The translations under genes were made by a program, and so were the position numbers. Shown here piece by piece: positions 42,782 through 51,354 of a DNA stretch of 64,000 bases. Below the pieces are notes generated by a model that did not search any database, was not told the DNA's origin, and was given only the letters and a program-made list of their open reading frames with translations. How positions within the stretch are numbered: position 1 is the first letter of the stretch; each line of letters opens with the position of its first letter. Source of the stretch: an uncultured Campylobacter sp. (lineage in GTDB: Bacteria; Campylobacterota; Campylobacteria; Campylobacterales; Campylobacteraceae); the NCBI RefSeq assembly GCF_938045345.1, contig NZ_CALIMS010000037.1:3325-67324 (forward strand), in the 5' to 3' direction.

Positions 42782-45778
42782 TTAAATTTTACTTATTTTC
42801 GCAGGTAGCGCCTGTCTGGCGCAGGTGCCCACCAGCCAATCGTTGAGACTAAATTTACCCTCCCTTTTCGGATCGAGCAGACCAAGCTTATTGTGATTGA
42901 GCCCGCCCTCGGCGCCCTCCAGCCTAAAGACGGGCTCGCCGTCTACGAAGTGTGTCCTAGCGCCGAACTCATCGTGCCCAAAGCCGTGCTCGAGGCTGAT
43001 GACGCCGCTAGCGACGCCGTTTGTTACGAAGGCCTCGCCCGTTTGCGAGCCATACGGCGTCGTGATCTTGACCGTATCGCCCGTCTTGATACCCTGCTCG
43101 CCAGCCACGTCCTGCGCGATCCTGACGAAATTTTTCGGATGTATCGCCCGCAGCTTTGGGCTTACGATCGTGTAGTAGTGCTGGATGTTTGATTTGCGCG
43201 AGCTTACGAGGTATTTCCACTCTGATTTTGGGAAGTACTTTTCTAGCGGAGTGCCGTCGCTGGCCACAGGCAGAGCGAGGCTAGGAGTGCCAGGCATGTA
43301 CTCGCCCGTGATCGAGTGCCTATGTCCGCCAAGAGGCTCGTAGTAGATCGCAGCAGGCGTAGCGGCGGGCACTTTTACCGTCATTTTATCGCCCGCATAC
43401 GCGCTTTCATAATCGTCAAATCTACCGCCCTTTGCCAGCACGTGCGCGACCTTTGGCTTTTCCTCGTCTTTTAAAAACGGATCGAGGATCGCCATAGTTT
43501 TTGAAATTTTACTTAGCTTTAGATCCTCTTTGCTGATATCCTTCACGCCCGCACCGTCAAAGGCCAAATTTGCCAGCGCCGCAGCGTAATACTGCTCCTT
43601 CGTATCCAGATCCATCAGCTTTCCGTCCTTGTCCTTAAAGGCGCCCTTGCCAAATCCTTTGAGCCCGAGCCTCTTTGCCACCGCGATATAAAAGGCCTCC
43701 ACGTCGATTGGCGTGCCGTCTGCGGCGCGGTCTTGTTTAGCGGCGACGGCCGGATAGCGCACAACGGAGGTTTTAGCTATCGTGCCCCAGAGCGAGTTTG
43801 GAAGCGCCCAGTTTTCGAGATTTAGCCCGTCCGGTACGATGTAGTCGGCGTAGGCGTTGGTCTCGTTCATAAAGGCGTCGATACCTATGAAAAGCGGCAA
43901 GCTTTTGCTATCTTTTAGCGCGTCAAGCACCGCAACCTCGAGCCCCGCCTGTCCGTAGATCACGTTCGTCATGTAGTTTATGAGCGCTTTTACCTTGTAC
44001 GGGTAGCCAGCGGCGTGGCTAGTGAGCGTTTCGTTTACCAGCGGCATCGAGATAGGATACCACGGCTGCTGCGCCGGATAGCCGCTGCCGCCAGCTGCGA
44101 GCTTGCGCTTAAACTCCGAACTAGTTTCGTAATACTTACCCGAGCGGGATAAATTTAACCCGTTTGGCTTGTATGCGCCCTCGAAGCTTTCCAGATCGTA
44201 TCTGCCTTTTAAAAACTCGTGAGTGCCGGCGCTTGCGTTTACGCTACCGCCTTTGTAGCCGTATGTGCCCATAAGCGTGTTTAGGCAAAATATCGCGTAC
44301 GTGCTCATCGCCGCTTGCGTGTGCATCATGCCGCCGTGGACGTTGGTGCTGACCTGCCTGCCGTTTTTGGTGAAATTTTCGCATAGCCACAATATATCCT
44401 CCACGCTCACGCCGCAAATTTTAGAGTACTCCTCGAGGCTGTGTTTATAGGCCGACTCTTTTAGTAGCTGCATCGAGCTTTTGACCTCGACCTCCTCGCC
44501 GCCCAGTAAAATTTTACCCTCGTAGTAGAGTTTGGCGGGCTCGTTTATCTTGTAGCTTTGGATTTTGCCGCTTTGCGAGCAGACCTGCCATTCGTCGCCC
44601 GCAAGCGCAAATTTGCCGTAGTTTGCGTGGCCTTTTTGCGTGATGACTAGGTGGGTGGCGTTGCACCAGTGTATCTCGCCCGCTAGCTTTGCCTGCTCAA
44701 AATTTGGCTGCATGAGGTAGTTTGCGGCGTATTTTTCGTTTTCGATGATCCAGCGTATCATCGCCATAGCGAGCGCGGAGTCGGTGCCCGGCTTTATGCC
44801 GATCCAGCGGCCTTTATCGGAAGCTGCAAATTTGACGGCGTTTGTCACCGTAGGATCGATCACGGCGTAGGTGAAGCCATCATTTACGCTTCTTGCGTGA
44901 GCGACCATTTTGGCTTGCTTTTGGAAGGGATTTCCGCCGTTTGCGGGAGAGGTGCCCCAGTAGATGCTAAATTTGGAATTTTCGTAATCGGGCTTGGTGT
45001 GGGCAAAGCCCTTTGCGTTGTGCGCGATCTTGCCGCCCACTCTAAAACCGCCGCCGCAGATACCGCCGTGCGAGTAGTGATTTACGGTGCCGAAAGATTT
45101 TTTGATAAAGCGATCGACGATATCCGAGCGTCCGTCATAGAGATAAAAGCTCAAAAGCTGGTTGCGCTTGGTACCGTATTCAGGATTTGCCTCGTCGATG
45201 AGCTCGTCTGAGAGTATAGCCCTAAGCCCGTCCACGTGTCCCTCGCCAAAAAGATCCCCGCCCTCGACGACCTCCTCTATGAGCTGTTCGAAGCTGATCT
45301 TTTTCCACTTGCCCTCGCCTCTTTTGCCTACTCGCTTTAGTGGCGACAAAATCCTAATAGGCGAAGCTATCATCTCCGGTAGCGCCGCGCCTCTAGCGCA
45401 TACGGTGGCGCGTCTCTCGTCCTCCCCGCTAGCCGTAGTCGCTAGCAACGCGTCGTTTATCGAGGTATCAAAGCTCGCCCAGTGCACGTTTGATAGCGGG
45501 TGATAGGGGTTGCCCGTGCATCTTAGCACGCGGTCTTCTTTTTCATCCACGTGCAGCCTTAGCCCGCACTTCGCCACGCAGCCGTGGCACATCGAAAACA
45601 CCACGCTATGCCCGTCGTTCATCGAAATTTTGCCGTCTTTTACGCTAAATTCGGGCTGCAGTGAGCTACCCTGCGGCTTGTAGTCGTCTTTTGTTTTTCC
45701 CGCGTCGTCCGCTACCGCAGCGGTCGCGCCCGCAGCCGAGATCATCGCTGCGTTTTTTAAAAATTCTCGTCTTTTCAT
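42782..45778 (-). CDS. ttrA: Tat-exported molybdopterin oxidoreductase, tetrathionate-reductase TtrA-like
   Basis: A 998-residue Mo-bisMGD enzyme of the DMSO-reductase superfamily. The Tat signal is KRREFLKNAAMISAAGA. The [4Fe-4S] ligands are in MCHGCVAKCGLRL and TVCARGAALP. The Mo-site region has HYSHGGICGGGFRVGG with a cysteine as probable ligand. IYWGTSPANGGNPFQKQ, GRWIGIKPGTDSALAMAMI and the C-terminal HPKNFVRIAQDVAG are cofactor-binding segments. Length and partner best fit the TtrA/ArrA/SrrA group of tetrathionate, arsenate or selenate reductases; I favour TtrA, but the substrate is not proved. It lies downstream of the Fe-S subunit gene. Confidence 0.75.
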   Translation of the reverse strand: MKRREFLKNAAMISAAGATAAVADDAGKTKDDYKPQGSSLQPEFSVKDGKISMNDGHSVVFSMCHGCVAKCGLRLHVDEKEDRVLRCTGNPYHPLSNVHWASFDTSINDALLATTASGEDERRATVCARGAALPEMIASPIRILSPLKRVGKRGEGKWKKISFEQLIEEVVEGGDLFGEGHVDGLRAILSDELIDEANPEYGTKRNQLLSFYLYDGRSDIVDRFIKKSFGTVNHYSHGGICGGGFRVGGKIAHNAKGFAHTKPDYENSKFSIYWGTSPANGGNPFQKQAKMVAHARSVNDGFTYAVIDPTVTNAVKFAASDKGRWIGIKPGTDSALAMAMIRWIIENEKYAANYLMQPNFEQAKLAGEIHWCNATHLVITQKGHANYGKFALAGDEWQVCSQSGKIQSYKINEPAKLYYEGKILLGGEEVEVKSSMQLLKESAYKHSLEEYSKICGVSVEDILWLCENFTKNGRQVSTNVHGGMMHTQAAMSTYAIFCLNTLMGTYGYKGGSVNASAGTHEFLKGRYDLESFEGAYKPNGLNLSRSGKYYETSSEFKRKLAAGGSGYPAQQPWYPISMPLVNETLTSHAAGYPYKVKALINYMTNVIYGQAGLEVAVLDALKDSKSLPLFIGIDAFMNETNAYADYIVPDGLNLENWALPNSLWGTIAKTSVVRYPAVAAKQDRAADGTPIDVEAFYIAVAKRLGLKGFGKGAFKDKDGKLMDLDTKEQYYAAALANLAFDGAGVKDISKEDLKLSKISKTMAILDPFLKDEEKPKVAHVLAKGGRFDDYESAYAGDKMTVKVPAATPAAIYYEPLGGHRHSITGEYMPGTPSLALPVASDGTPLEKYFPKSEWKYLVSSRKSNIQHYYTIVSPKLRAIHPKNFVRIAQDVAGEQGIKTGDTVKITTPYGSQTGEAFVTNGVASGVISLEHGFGHDEFGARTHFVDGEPVFRLEGAEGGLNHNKLGLLDPKREGKFSLNDWLVGTCARQALPAKISKI

Positions 45779-45787
45779 CGTTTCTCC

Positions 45788-46528
45788 TTACAACGCGAGC
45801 TCTTCGCTCCAGCTGATCGCTTGCTTGTAGCCGTTTTTAGCCAGCAGCTCCTTGTCGTTCTTAGCCAAAATTTCGCTCACGCCGTGATAAAAGACCTGCG
45901 GGTGCGTATTTTTCGGACTGTCTAGCACCATCGTCTCGTGAGCGGCTAAAAATTTTCTGATATTTGAGTTTTCGTCGTTTAGATCGCCTATTATGCGGCT
46001 TCCGCCCACGCAGGTCTCCACGCACGCAGGTAGCAGGCCCGCGCGCAGTCTGTGGTCGCAGAAAGTACATTTATCGACCTTGTAGGTCTGCAAGCTAAGG
46101 TATCTGGCGTGATACGGACAGGCCTCGGCGCAAAGCGCGCAGCCGATGCACTCGGCGCTATCTACCTTGACGATGCCGTTGCTTCTTTGGTAGCTCGCTC
46201 CCGTCGGACAAACGTCGATACAGGCGGGATTTTCGCAGTGATTACAAAGGCGCGGCAGCGAGGCGATAACGGCGTGGTTGCCCTCTTTGTCGCTAGTTTC
46301 GTACTCCGAAACGATCGTCCTAAAGGCGCCTGCTTGGACGTTGTTTTCCATCGCGCAGTTCATCGTGCACGACTGACAGCCGATACAGCGCGTGAGATCG
46401 ATGACCATGCCGTAGCGCGGACCTTTGGTTTTTTCAAATTTACTCGGAGCGGCCCTGAGTGCGGTCGCCGCGATAAAAACACCTGCCGCAGCGATAAAGC
46501 TACGACGCGAACCTAGCGTTGATTGCAT
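45788..46528 (-). CDS. ttrB: Fe-S electron-transfer subunit, TtrB-like
   Basis: I chose the ATG at 46526-46528 because AGGAGAAA precedes it and it puts the Tat motif GSRRSFIAAAGVF at the N-terminus; a longer frame to 46570 is less likely. The 246-residue protein has four [4Fe-4S] clusters: CIGCQSCTMNCAMEN, CNHCENPACIDVCPTG, CIGCALCAEACPY and CTFCDHRLRAGLLPACVETC. It passes electrons to the catalytic subunit encoded nine bases downstream. A membrane anchor (TtrC/NrfD type) is not found next to it. Confidence 0.85.
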   Translation of the reverse strand: MQSTLGSRRSFIAAAGVFIAATALRAAPSKFEKTKGPRYGMVIDLTRCIGCQSCTMNCAMENNVQAGAFRTIVSEYETSDKEGNHAVIASLPRLCNHCENPACIDVCPTGASYQRSNGIVKVDSAECIGCALCAEACPYHARYLSLQTYKVDKCTFCDHRLRAGLLPACVETCVGGSRIIGDLNDENSNIRKFLAAHETMVLDSPKNTHPQVFYHGVSEILAKNDKELLAKNGYKQAISWSEELAL

Positions 46529-46655
46529 TTTTTCTCCTTTTGAATCAAAATGGTTTCGCAACTTTATCATAACTTAACTTAAATGATAATATTAATATTT
46601 TAATTAAAAGTGTTTTTCAGATTACCCCAAAATTTATTTTTTAGAAGCGTTTGGT

Positions 46656-46661
46656 TATAAT
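46656..46661 (+). promoter_or_regulatory. -10 box ahead of the truncated paralogue
   Basis: TATAAT within TTGGTTATAATGC, 35 bases before the TTG start at 46697 and preceded by an AT-rich, T-rich stretch typical of Campylobacter promoters. Confidence 0.5.
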
Positions 46662-46696
46662 GCTTTTCAAATTTTTATAAATTTAAGGAAAATATC

Positions 46697-46972
46697 TTGA
46701 AATACGCGCTTGATTGCAAGGATAGTTTTGAAAACTCGTTTATATTTTGGTTTATCAGGTATATCAAATTTAAGCTTAGCTCGCTCTCAAATAAAGAGCT
46801 TCTCAAAATAATCTATGAGCTAGAATCCATAAGAAGCGATATTGGGAATATACCAAAACACGAGATTGTGGATATTTTAAAAGAAATTTTAAATGAGTTT
46901 AAGGGAGGAGTGTCCGTAACAACCTCTGTACCTAAAGAAAATATTCAAGTAACTTTCGTATCAAAAATTTAA
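46697..46972 (+). CDS. Unknown protein, family copy B, truncated with a foreign N-terminus
   Basis: A TTG start after TTTAAGGAAAATATC gives 91 residues. The last 54 or so (IIYELESIRSDIGNIPKHEI to NIQVTFVSKI) match the C-terminal third of the 42074 and 46988 proteins. The first 37 (MKYALDCKDSFENSFIFWFI...) match neither. It looks like a deletion product in which another short coding stretch was joined to the end of the family gene. It may be expressed, since a promoter and ribosome site are present. Confidence 0.55.
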   Translation: MKYALDCKDSFENSFIFWFIRYIKFKLSSLSNKELLKIIYELESIRSDIGNIPKHEIVDILKEILNEFKGGVSVTTSVPKENIQVTFVSKI

Positions 46973-46987
46973 AGCAAAGGAGATAAG

Positions 46988-47464
46988 GTGGCGTTTGTTA
47001 CAGAGCGTATTTCAAAAGAGGATATTGATAAATACGATTTGCTAAAACCGAGCAATGATATATGCGAAAAATATCATCAGGGCGAGCTTGATTGGGCTAA
47101 CTTAAATTCAAGAAGTTGGTGTATAGATCGAGAAAGAGGTATTTGGCTTTTTGTAGTGCGCAGTATTATTATTGGGGATCCAAGAGATATGAATTATAGC
47201 GGCGAAGTTATATGGCTTTTACACTATAAAGGCAAAGATATAGAGATCGATTTAAGAGATATAGACAACGAAAATACTAGTAAGAAAATTACGGATAATC
47301 CGTTTAAAATAATCTATGATCTAGAATCCATAAGAAGCGATATCGGGGATATACCAAAGCAAGAGATTGTGGATATTTTAAAAGAAATTTTAAATGAATA
47401 TGGCGATGGAGGATCTATTATCCCAAAAGAAAATATTCAAGTAACTTTTATATCAAAAATTTAA
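46988..47464 (+). CDS. Unknown AT-rich protein, family copy C
   Basis: The GTG start follows AAAGGAGATAAG. The 158-residue product parallels copy A: MAFVTERISKEDIDKYDLL, SRSWCIDRERGIWLFVVRS, GDPRDMNYSGEVIW, KGKDIEIDLRDI and KENIQVTFISKI. Differences cluster in the middle loop and just before the end. It is soluble, acidic and without recognised domain. It lies 15 bases after copy B and 15 before a short ORF shared with copy A, so the unit order is conserved at the two sites. Confidence 0.75.
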   Translation: MAFVTERISKEDIDKYDLLKPSNDICEKYHQGELDWANLNSRSWCIDRERGIWLFVVRSIIIGDPRDMNYSGEVIWLLHYKGKDIEIDLRDIDNENTSKKITDNPFKIIYDLESIRSDIGDIPKQEIVDILKEILNEYGDGGSIIPKENIQVTFISKI

Positions 47465-47479
47465 AGTAAAGGATGAAAT

Positions 47480-47596
47480 ATGGGCTATACGGTAGAACAA
47501 GCAAATGCTGAACTAAGAAAAATAGTAGAGGGTAAGTTGCCTGCGATTAAGAAAACTATTTGCTTTATACCGATCATCAATATGCAGTCGATTTAA
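47480..47596 (+). CDS. Short conserved ORF or 5' gene fragment, copy C
   Basis: A 38-residue frame starts 15 bases after copy C. Its first 21 residues (MGYTVEQANAELRKIVEG and KLP) equal those of the 42575 ORF; the tail then becomes AIKKTICFIPIINMQSI. Conservation of the start and loss of similarity at one sharp point suggests a recombination or deletion boundary. Confidence 0.45.
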   Translation: MGYTVEQANAELRKIVEGKLPAIKKTICFIPIINMQSI

Positions 47597-47639
47597 AATT
47601 TTACCGTCGTAATAGGATAAATTTTAAAACCCCGTTCGC

Positions 47640-48674
47640 TTAAATCAGCGTCGGCTTTAGTTTGCGTACCGAAAAGTCGGGTCTCTCGCCGCGAGCTAGA
47701 GCGATGAGTTCATCCGTCGTAATTAGATAAAACCCCGCGAGGTCTCTACCGAAAAGCCTTTGAATTTCATCGCTTCTGCCGTCTAAAAAATCAAGCGCAA
47801 GCTTGGAATTCAGGAGTAAAAAGTCGCTTCCGCTATCAAACGCGTCAAATAAAATTTCGCCCCCCAGCCGCAGCGCGCACTCCCGCTCGCGCTCATATAT
47901 CTGCGCTCCAAGCGGCGCGCCTTCGCAGCCAAAGTGCACGATCTGCGCACCCAGCCTGCTAGCTAGCTCCTCCGCAGCCTCGTCGTACCACACGGCGACA
48001 TTAAAGCCGCTAAAATTGTGCTTCGCGCCCGTTGCGTCAAATTCCGCCATGCTCTGCGCGCTTAAAATTTTATTGCTGCGCGCGGGCTCGTATTTTAAAA
48101 TATCGCAAAACGCCCTGTATGCCGCGCGATCGTCAAACTCCATCCCCACGGCGTCACACTTCGTAAAATACGCCATCTGCGGCTCGATGATCTCCAAAAT
48201 CCTCATACGCTCGCTCGGGTGCGTCTGCATCAGGCGGTGCGCGAAGATAAAGGCGCTATTGCCCAAAAACTCCCGTGAGCATGCGGGGATTTTCGTCGAG
48301 TAAAAATAGGGCGCGAGGCTTTTGTAAAACTCGAAATCAGAGACGTCCGCGATGCTCTCAAAGGCTTTAAATTTATCCAAAAACGCTCGCGGCTCGCAGC
48401 GCAGATCTTTAATCGCCTCTTTTTCACTAAGAGGCGCGATGATTAGCTCGCTTCCAAAGTGCGCTATAAGCGTATCTAGCGGCTCTTTTACGCTTACGGT
48501 GGTGCCGCCGATTTTTACAAATTCCACTCCCTGCGCGCTGAAATAGGGATCGTGCGCGCAGATGTCGTCAAGCAGCGCCGCAAGATCGGCAAAGGGCGCG
48601 CTTTCATAAACATAGGGCTTGAAGTAGCTTGCGACGTCGCAGCGAGGATCAAAGCGAAAGAGCCTGATTAGCAT
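47640..48674 (-). CDS. Unknown protein with SdhB-like N-terminal domain lacking Fe-S cysteines
   Basis: The 344-residue protein opens with [20 protein letters not shown], then [15 protein letters not shown], and [17 protein letters not shown]. This follows the beta-grasp pattern of fumarate reductase/succinate dehydrogenase iron-sulfur subunits, including the PLxxxxxIKDL end, but the 2Fe-2S cysteine motif is absent. The rest (about 110-344) is an unrecognised domain with scattered cysteines. Epsilonproteobacteria have related proteins of unknown role (DUF5644/HdrB-C-like; from memory and unverified). It diverges from truD. Confidence 0.65.
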   Translation of the reverse strand: MLIRLFRFDPRCDVASYFKPYVYESAPFADLAALLDDICAHDPYFSAQGVEFVKIGGTTVSVKEPLDTLIAHFGSELIIAPLSEKEAIKDLRCEPRAFLDKFKAFESIADVSDFEFYKSLAPYFYSTKIPACSREFLGNSAFIFAHRLMQTHPSERMRILEIIEPQMAYFTKCDAVGMEFDDRAAYRAFCDILKYEPARSNKILSAQSMAEFDATGAKHNFSGFNVAVWYDEAAEELASRLGAQIVHFGCEGAPLGAQIYERERECALRLGGEILFDAFDSGSDFLLLNSKLALDFLDGRSDEIQRLFGRDLAGFYLITTDELIALARGERPDFSVRKLKPTLI

Positions 48675-48780
48675 TTTTTATCCTTTTTTTATGGCGAATG
48701 ATACTAGAATTTGCCTTAATAATGAGTTTTTTAGGCTCAATTTTATAAAATTGCGCCTTAGATTAACGCAAAGGCCGGCT

Positions 48781-49893
48781 ATGAAAAATTTATACACCCT
48801 AAATCACGCGCCGATAAATGCGCATTTTAGTAAAAACTCAAGCGATTTCGTCGTGCGCGAAGTACCGCTTTACGAGCCTAGCGGTGAGGGCGAGCACTGC
48901 ATTTTGCTGCTACAAAAAAAGGGCATCAGCACGCACGAGGCGCTGCGGATTTTAAGCGAGCGCACGGGCGCTAAGATGCGCGAGTTCGGCTACGCGGGGC
49001 TTAAAGATAAGCAGGGCCTTACGATGCAGCACGTTAGTATGCCTGCTAAATTTGAGCCCGCGCTGGGCGGATTTTCGCACGAAAGCCTTAAAATTTTAAG
49101 CGTGCAAAGGCACAAAAACAAGCTTAAAATCGGCCATCTTAAGGGCAACGACTTTTTCATCCGCCTAAAAAAGGTCCTGCCGCCCGACGCCGTCAAGCTC
49201 GCAGCTGCGATAGATACGCTGGGGCGCGAGGGCTTTGCGAACTATTTCGGCTATCAGCGCTTCGGCAAGTTCGGCGACAACGCGGCGCAGGGCGAGGAGG
49301 TGCTGCGCGGACAGAGGCGGCTTAAAAACCCCAAAATGCGCGACTTTCTAATCAGCGCCTATCAGAGCGAGCTTTTCAATCGCTGGCTTAGCAAGCGGGT
49401 CGAAATTTCAAAATTTGCGGCGGAATTTAGCCTTGGAGAGTTTGCTAAAATTTACGGGCTAAGCAAGGAGGAGGCGCGCGAGATCGCGGCTCAGCCGCAG
49501 TTTTTTAAGCTTTTAAGGGGCGAGATTTTAGGACACTTTCCCCACGGCGCGTTTTTTAGATGCGACGATCTTGGCGCTGAGTGCGAGCGCTTCGCAAGAC
49601 GACAGATCACGAGCGCAGGTCTAATCGTCGGGCGAGCGAAGTTGCGAGCTAGCGGGCTTGGCGGTAGATTTGAAGATGAGATTTTCGCGCCTGCTCGCGA
49701 GCTTGAGGCGCAGATGAACGGCTCGCGCAGGTTTGCGTGGAGCTTTATGGAGCGCGTGCAGCACGCCTATGATGCGCAAAACGCGCATTTTAGCTTCAGC
49801 TTTTACCTGCCGAAAGGCTCTTACGCGACGGTCGTTTTGGAAGAAATTTTGCACCGAGATATATTCGAGGGCGCCGCGACGGACGAGGATTGA
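48781..49893 (+). CDS. truD: tRNA pseudouridine(13) synthase
   Basis: TruD converts U13 of certain tRNAs to pseudouridine. The ATG at 48781 gives 370 residues and aligns the start ([16 protein letters not shown]) with relatives; the frame is open 90 bases further upstream but without reason to start there. Motifs include [31 protein letters not shown] with the catalytic aspartate near residue 80, and [14 protein letters not shown] near 155. Complete and undamaged. Confidence 0.95.
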   Translation: MKNLYTLNHAPINAHFSKNSSDFVVREVPLYEPSGEGEHCILLLQKKGISTHEALRILSERTGAKMREFGYAGLKDKQGLTMQHVSMPAKFEPALGGFSHESLKILSVQRHKNKLKIGHLKGNDFFIRLKKVLPPDAVKLAAAIDTLGREGFANYFGYQRFGKFGDNAAQGEEVLRGQRRLKNPKMRDFLISAYQSELFNRWLSKRVEISKFAAEFSLGEFAKIYGLSKEEAREIAAQPQFFKLLRGEILGHFPHGAFFRCDDLGAECERFARRQITSAGLIVGRAKLRASGLGGRFEDEIFAPARELEAQMNGSRRFAWSFMERVQHAYDAQNAHFSFSFYLPKGSYATVVLEEILHRDIFEGAATDED

Positions 49894-50294
49894 GCCTCAT
49901 CATGCTGCAGAATAGGGTTCACGCCGCACTTGCGCTACGTCGTAGCGTGCCACGCCGCGGATTTAGGGCTCGCGCCACGCCCTACGCCAAACCACGCCAC
50001 GTCGCGGTGCACCACGCTGCACGGAATTTTAAATCTTGGCTGCGTGGATTTAAATTTGCGCGGTAGATAAAATTTTATGAAATTTTATGAAATTTTATGA
50101 AATTTTATGAAATTTTATGAAATTTTATCGCAGTAAGCGTGACGCTTTGTCTAAACCATAGAATTTAAAATTTTATTCGGCTCGGCCGTAGGTGAAATTT
50201 GATAAATTTCACCTTTTTATAGTTGTCCAAATTTATTTTCGTCAATAACCAGCAAAATATTATTAAGCTTAAAATCGCTTAAGTCTTTTATCTA
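49894..50294. other. Gene-free region after truD
   Basis: No gene. The first half (49915-50040) is GC-rich with repeated CCACGCC/CACGCC elements; the second half is AT-rich and holds the 10-base tandem repeat at 50071-50128. Confidence 0.6.
50071..50128 (+). repeat. 10-base tandem repeat, about 5.8 copies
   Basis: The unit AATTTTATGA repeats without interruption. Joined units read GAAATTTTATGAAATTTT, so each period creates an AAATTT (RAATTY) hexamer. Copy number could vary by slippage. Confidence 0.95.
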
Positions 50295-50660
50295 CTATCG
50301 CTCGTTTACCATATTTTCAAAAAAATTATTCTCTTCCCAAAAGTAGCATTCTAACATTTTTAAAATTCCATTTTCCAAAAGAACCATTGCTCCTCCAATG
50401 TTTTCACCAGAAAGCGTTAAATTTGCATTGCCGACAAAGCCGTTGTTTTTGCTTTTTTCTAATATTTTTTTACACTCGAAATGGCAATAATATCCGGCTG
50501 TCGAAACCTCTCTTTTTGTAATTTCTGAATTTTCAAACTGCTCATAAAGCGCATAATCGCTTAAATCATCACTTATTAGCTTAATAATTTTAGCTTCGAT
50601 ATTTACAATATCTGTAAAATTATCTAGGGATAAACATCGTTCCGATTTTTGGTTTTCCAT
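50295..50660 (-). CDS. Small immunity-like protein next to a toxin-tip relic
   Basis: The 121-residue acidic protein starts MENQKSERCLSLDNFTDIV and ends with GGAMVLLENGILKMLECYFWEE. It contains AGYYCHFECKKILEKS. No membrane segment is present. Its start codon lies inside the 3' end of a toxin C-terminal reading frame (41-base overlap), the usual arrangement of polymorphic toxin and immunity genes. On that basis I infer an immunity protein, now orphaned because the toxin is frameshifted. AT-rich composition agrees with transfer. The protein family itself is not recognised. Confidence 0.6.
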   Translation of the reverse strand: MENQKSERCLSLDNFTDIVNIEAKIIKLISDDLSDYALYEQFENSEITKREVSTAGYYCHFECKKILEKSKNNGFVGNANLTLSGENIGGAMVLLENGILKMLECYFWEENNFFENMVNER

Positions 50661-50918
50661 TTTTTATAACTCCACGTATAGTAATTTCATAGCCTTTAAT
50701 ATTAACTTTATAGCCATTAGTAAAATTATTTAGCAACTTACCATTTGCCATATCTCTTTCAAGTTCTTTAATTATAGCATTATAAGCTTGTTGTTGATTA
50801 TTTTCAAATTTATTTAAAAATCATCTAATTTATGCTCTTTTTTGTTAAAGATGTGATTTAATTTATTAGCTTCTTTATCGTCGTCATCCTCCGGAGGTAA
50901 TGGTGCAGGGGCGGGAGT
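50620..50918 (-). pseudogene. Polymorphic-toxin C-terminal tip, frameshifted
   Basis: On the minus strand one frame reads PAPAPLPPEDDDDKEANKLN and HIFNKKEHKLDDF, then stops at a TAA. Adding one T to the T5 run at 50816-50820 restores LNKFENNQQQAYNAIIKELE and on to GKPKIGTMFIPR. The KLNHIF...EHKLDDFLNKF pattern resembles the toxin tips found at the ends of CdiA/RHS-type proteins (Ntox35-like; recognised from memory). No delivery part, signal or start codon remains upstream, where an in-frame stop lies at 50919-50921. It is a displaced toxin end followed by its overlapping immunity gene. Confidence 0.55.
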
Positions 50919-50988
50919 TTATACTTACTCGCGGCGTAAAATTTCAATCCTTAAATTCCGCGAGCCCTGAAATTTAAGCCAAAAAAGC

Positions 50989-50994
50989 TATAAT
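50989..50994 (+). promoter_or_regulatory. rnpB -10 box
   Basis: TATAAT within AAGCTATAATTG, seven bases before the presumed 5' end of RNase P RNA. Confidence 0.65.
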
Positions 50995-51000
50995 TGCGCT

Positions 51001-51312
51001 CGGGTGTGGCGTGCGGTCGCTCCGCAAGGAGAGGAAAGTCCGAGCTGCGATAAGACAAGGTTGCGTCTAACGGACGCCGGGGGCAACCCTAGGGAAAGTA
51101 CAACAGAAAGCAAACCGCCGCGCAAGCGGTAAGGGTGAAAGGGCGGGGTAAGAGCCCACCGCGCGCGTGGAGACACGAGCGGCAATGCAAACCCAACCTG
51201 CAGCAAGAACGGGTGGTTTCGTCTTATATTCGAACCGTTCGCTCGAACCGATTTGCAAAAATCGGTCTAGATAAATGACCGCTGTAACGGAACTCGGCTT
51301 ATAACCACACCT
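51001..51312 (+). ncRNA. rnpB: RNase P RNA (type A)
   Basis: RNase P RNA is the catalytic part of the enzyme that removes tRNA 5' leaders. The conserved blocks are GAGGAAAGTCCGAGCT near the start, ACAGAAAGCAAACCGCC in the middle, and AGATAAATGACCGC and GAACTCGGCTTATAACC near the end. The terminal helix P1 pairs GGTGTGG (about 51002-51008) with CCACACC (51305-51311). Ends are set from this helix and may be off by a few bases. Minus-strand frames across it are spurious. Confidence 0.95.
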
Positions 51313-51354
51313 ATTTTTACGCCGAATTTATTTACTTGGAATAAGGAAAGAATT

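Noticed and set aside
44897..45503. Plus-strand frames opposite the TtrA-like gene
   Set aside because: Shadows of a GC-richer real gene on the other strand; no ribosome sites or domains.
49915..50040. GC-rich CCACGCC repeats after truD as a possible tRNA or structured RNA
   Set aside because: I could not fold a cloverleaf or find T-loop (GGTTCGAATCC-like) sequence; it appears to be simple repeat.
50988..51258. Two minus-strand frames of 72 and 63 residues
   Set aside because: They lie opposite rnpB, whose conserved RNA blocks explain the sequence.
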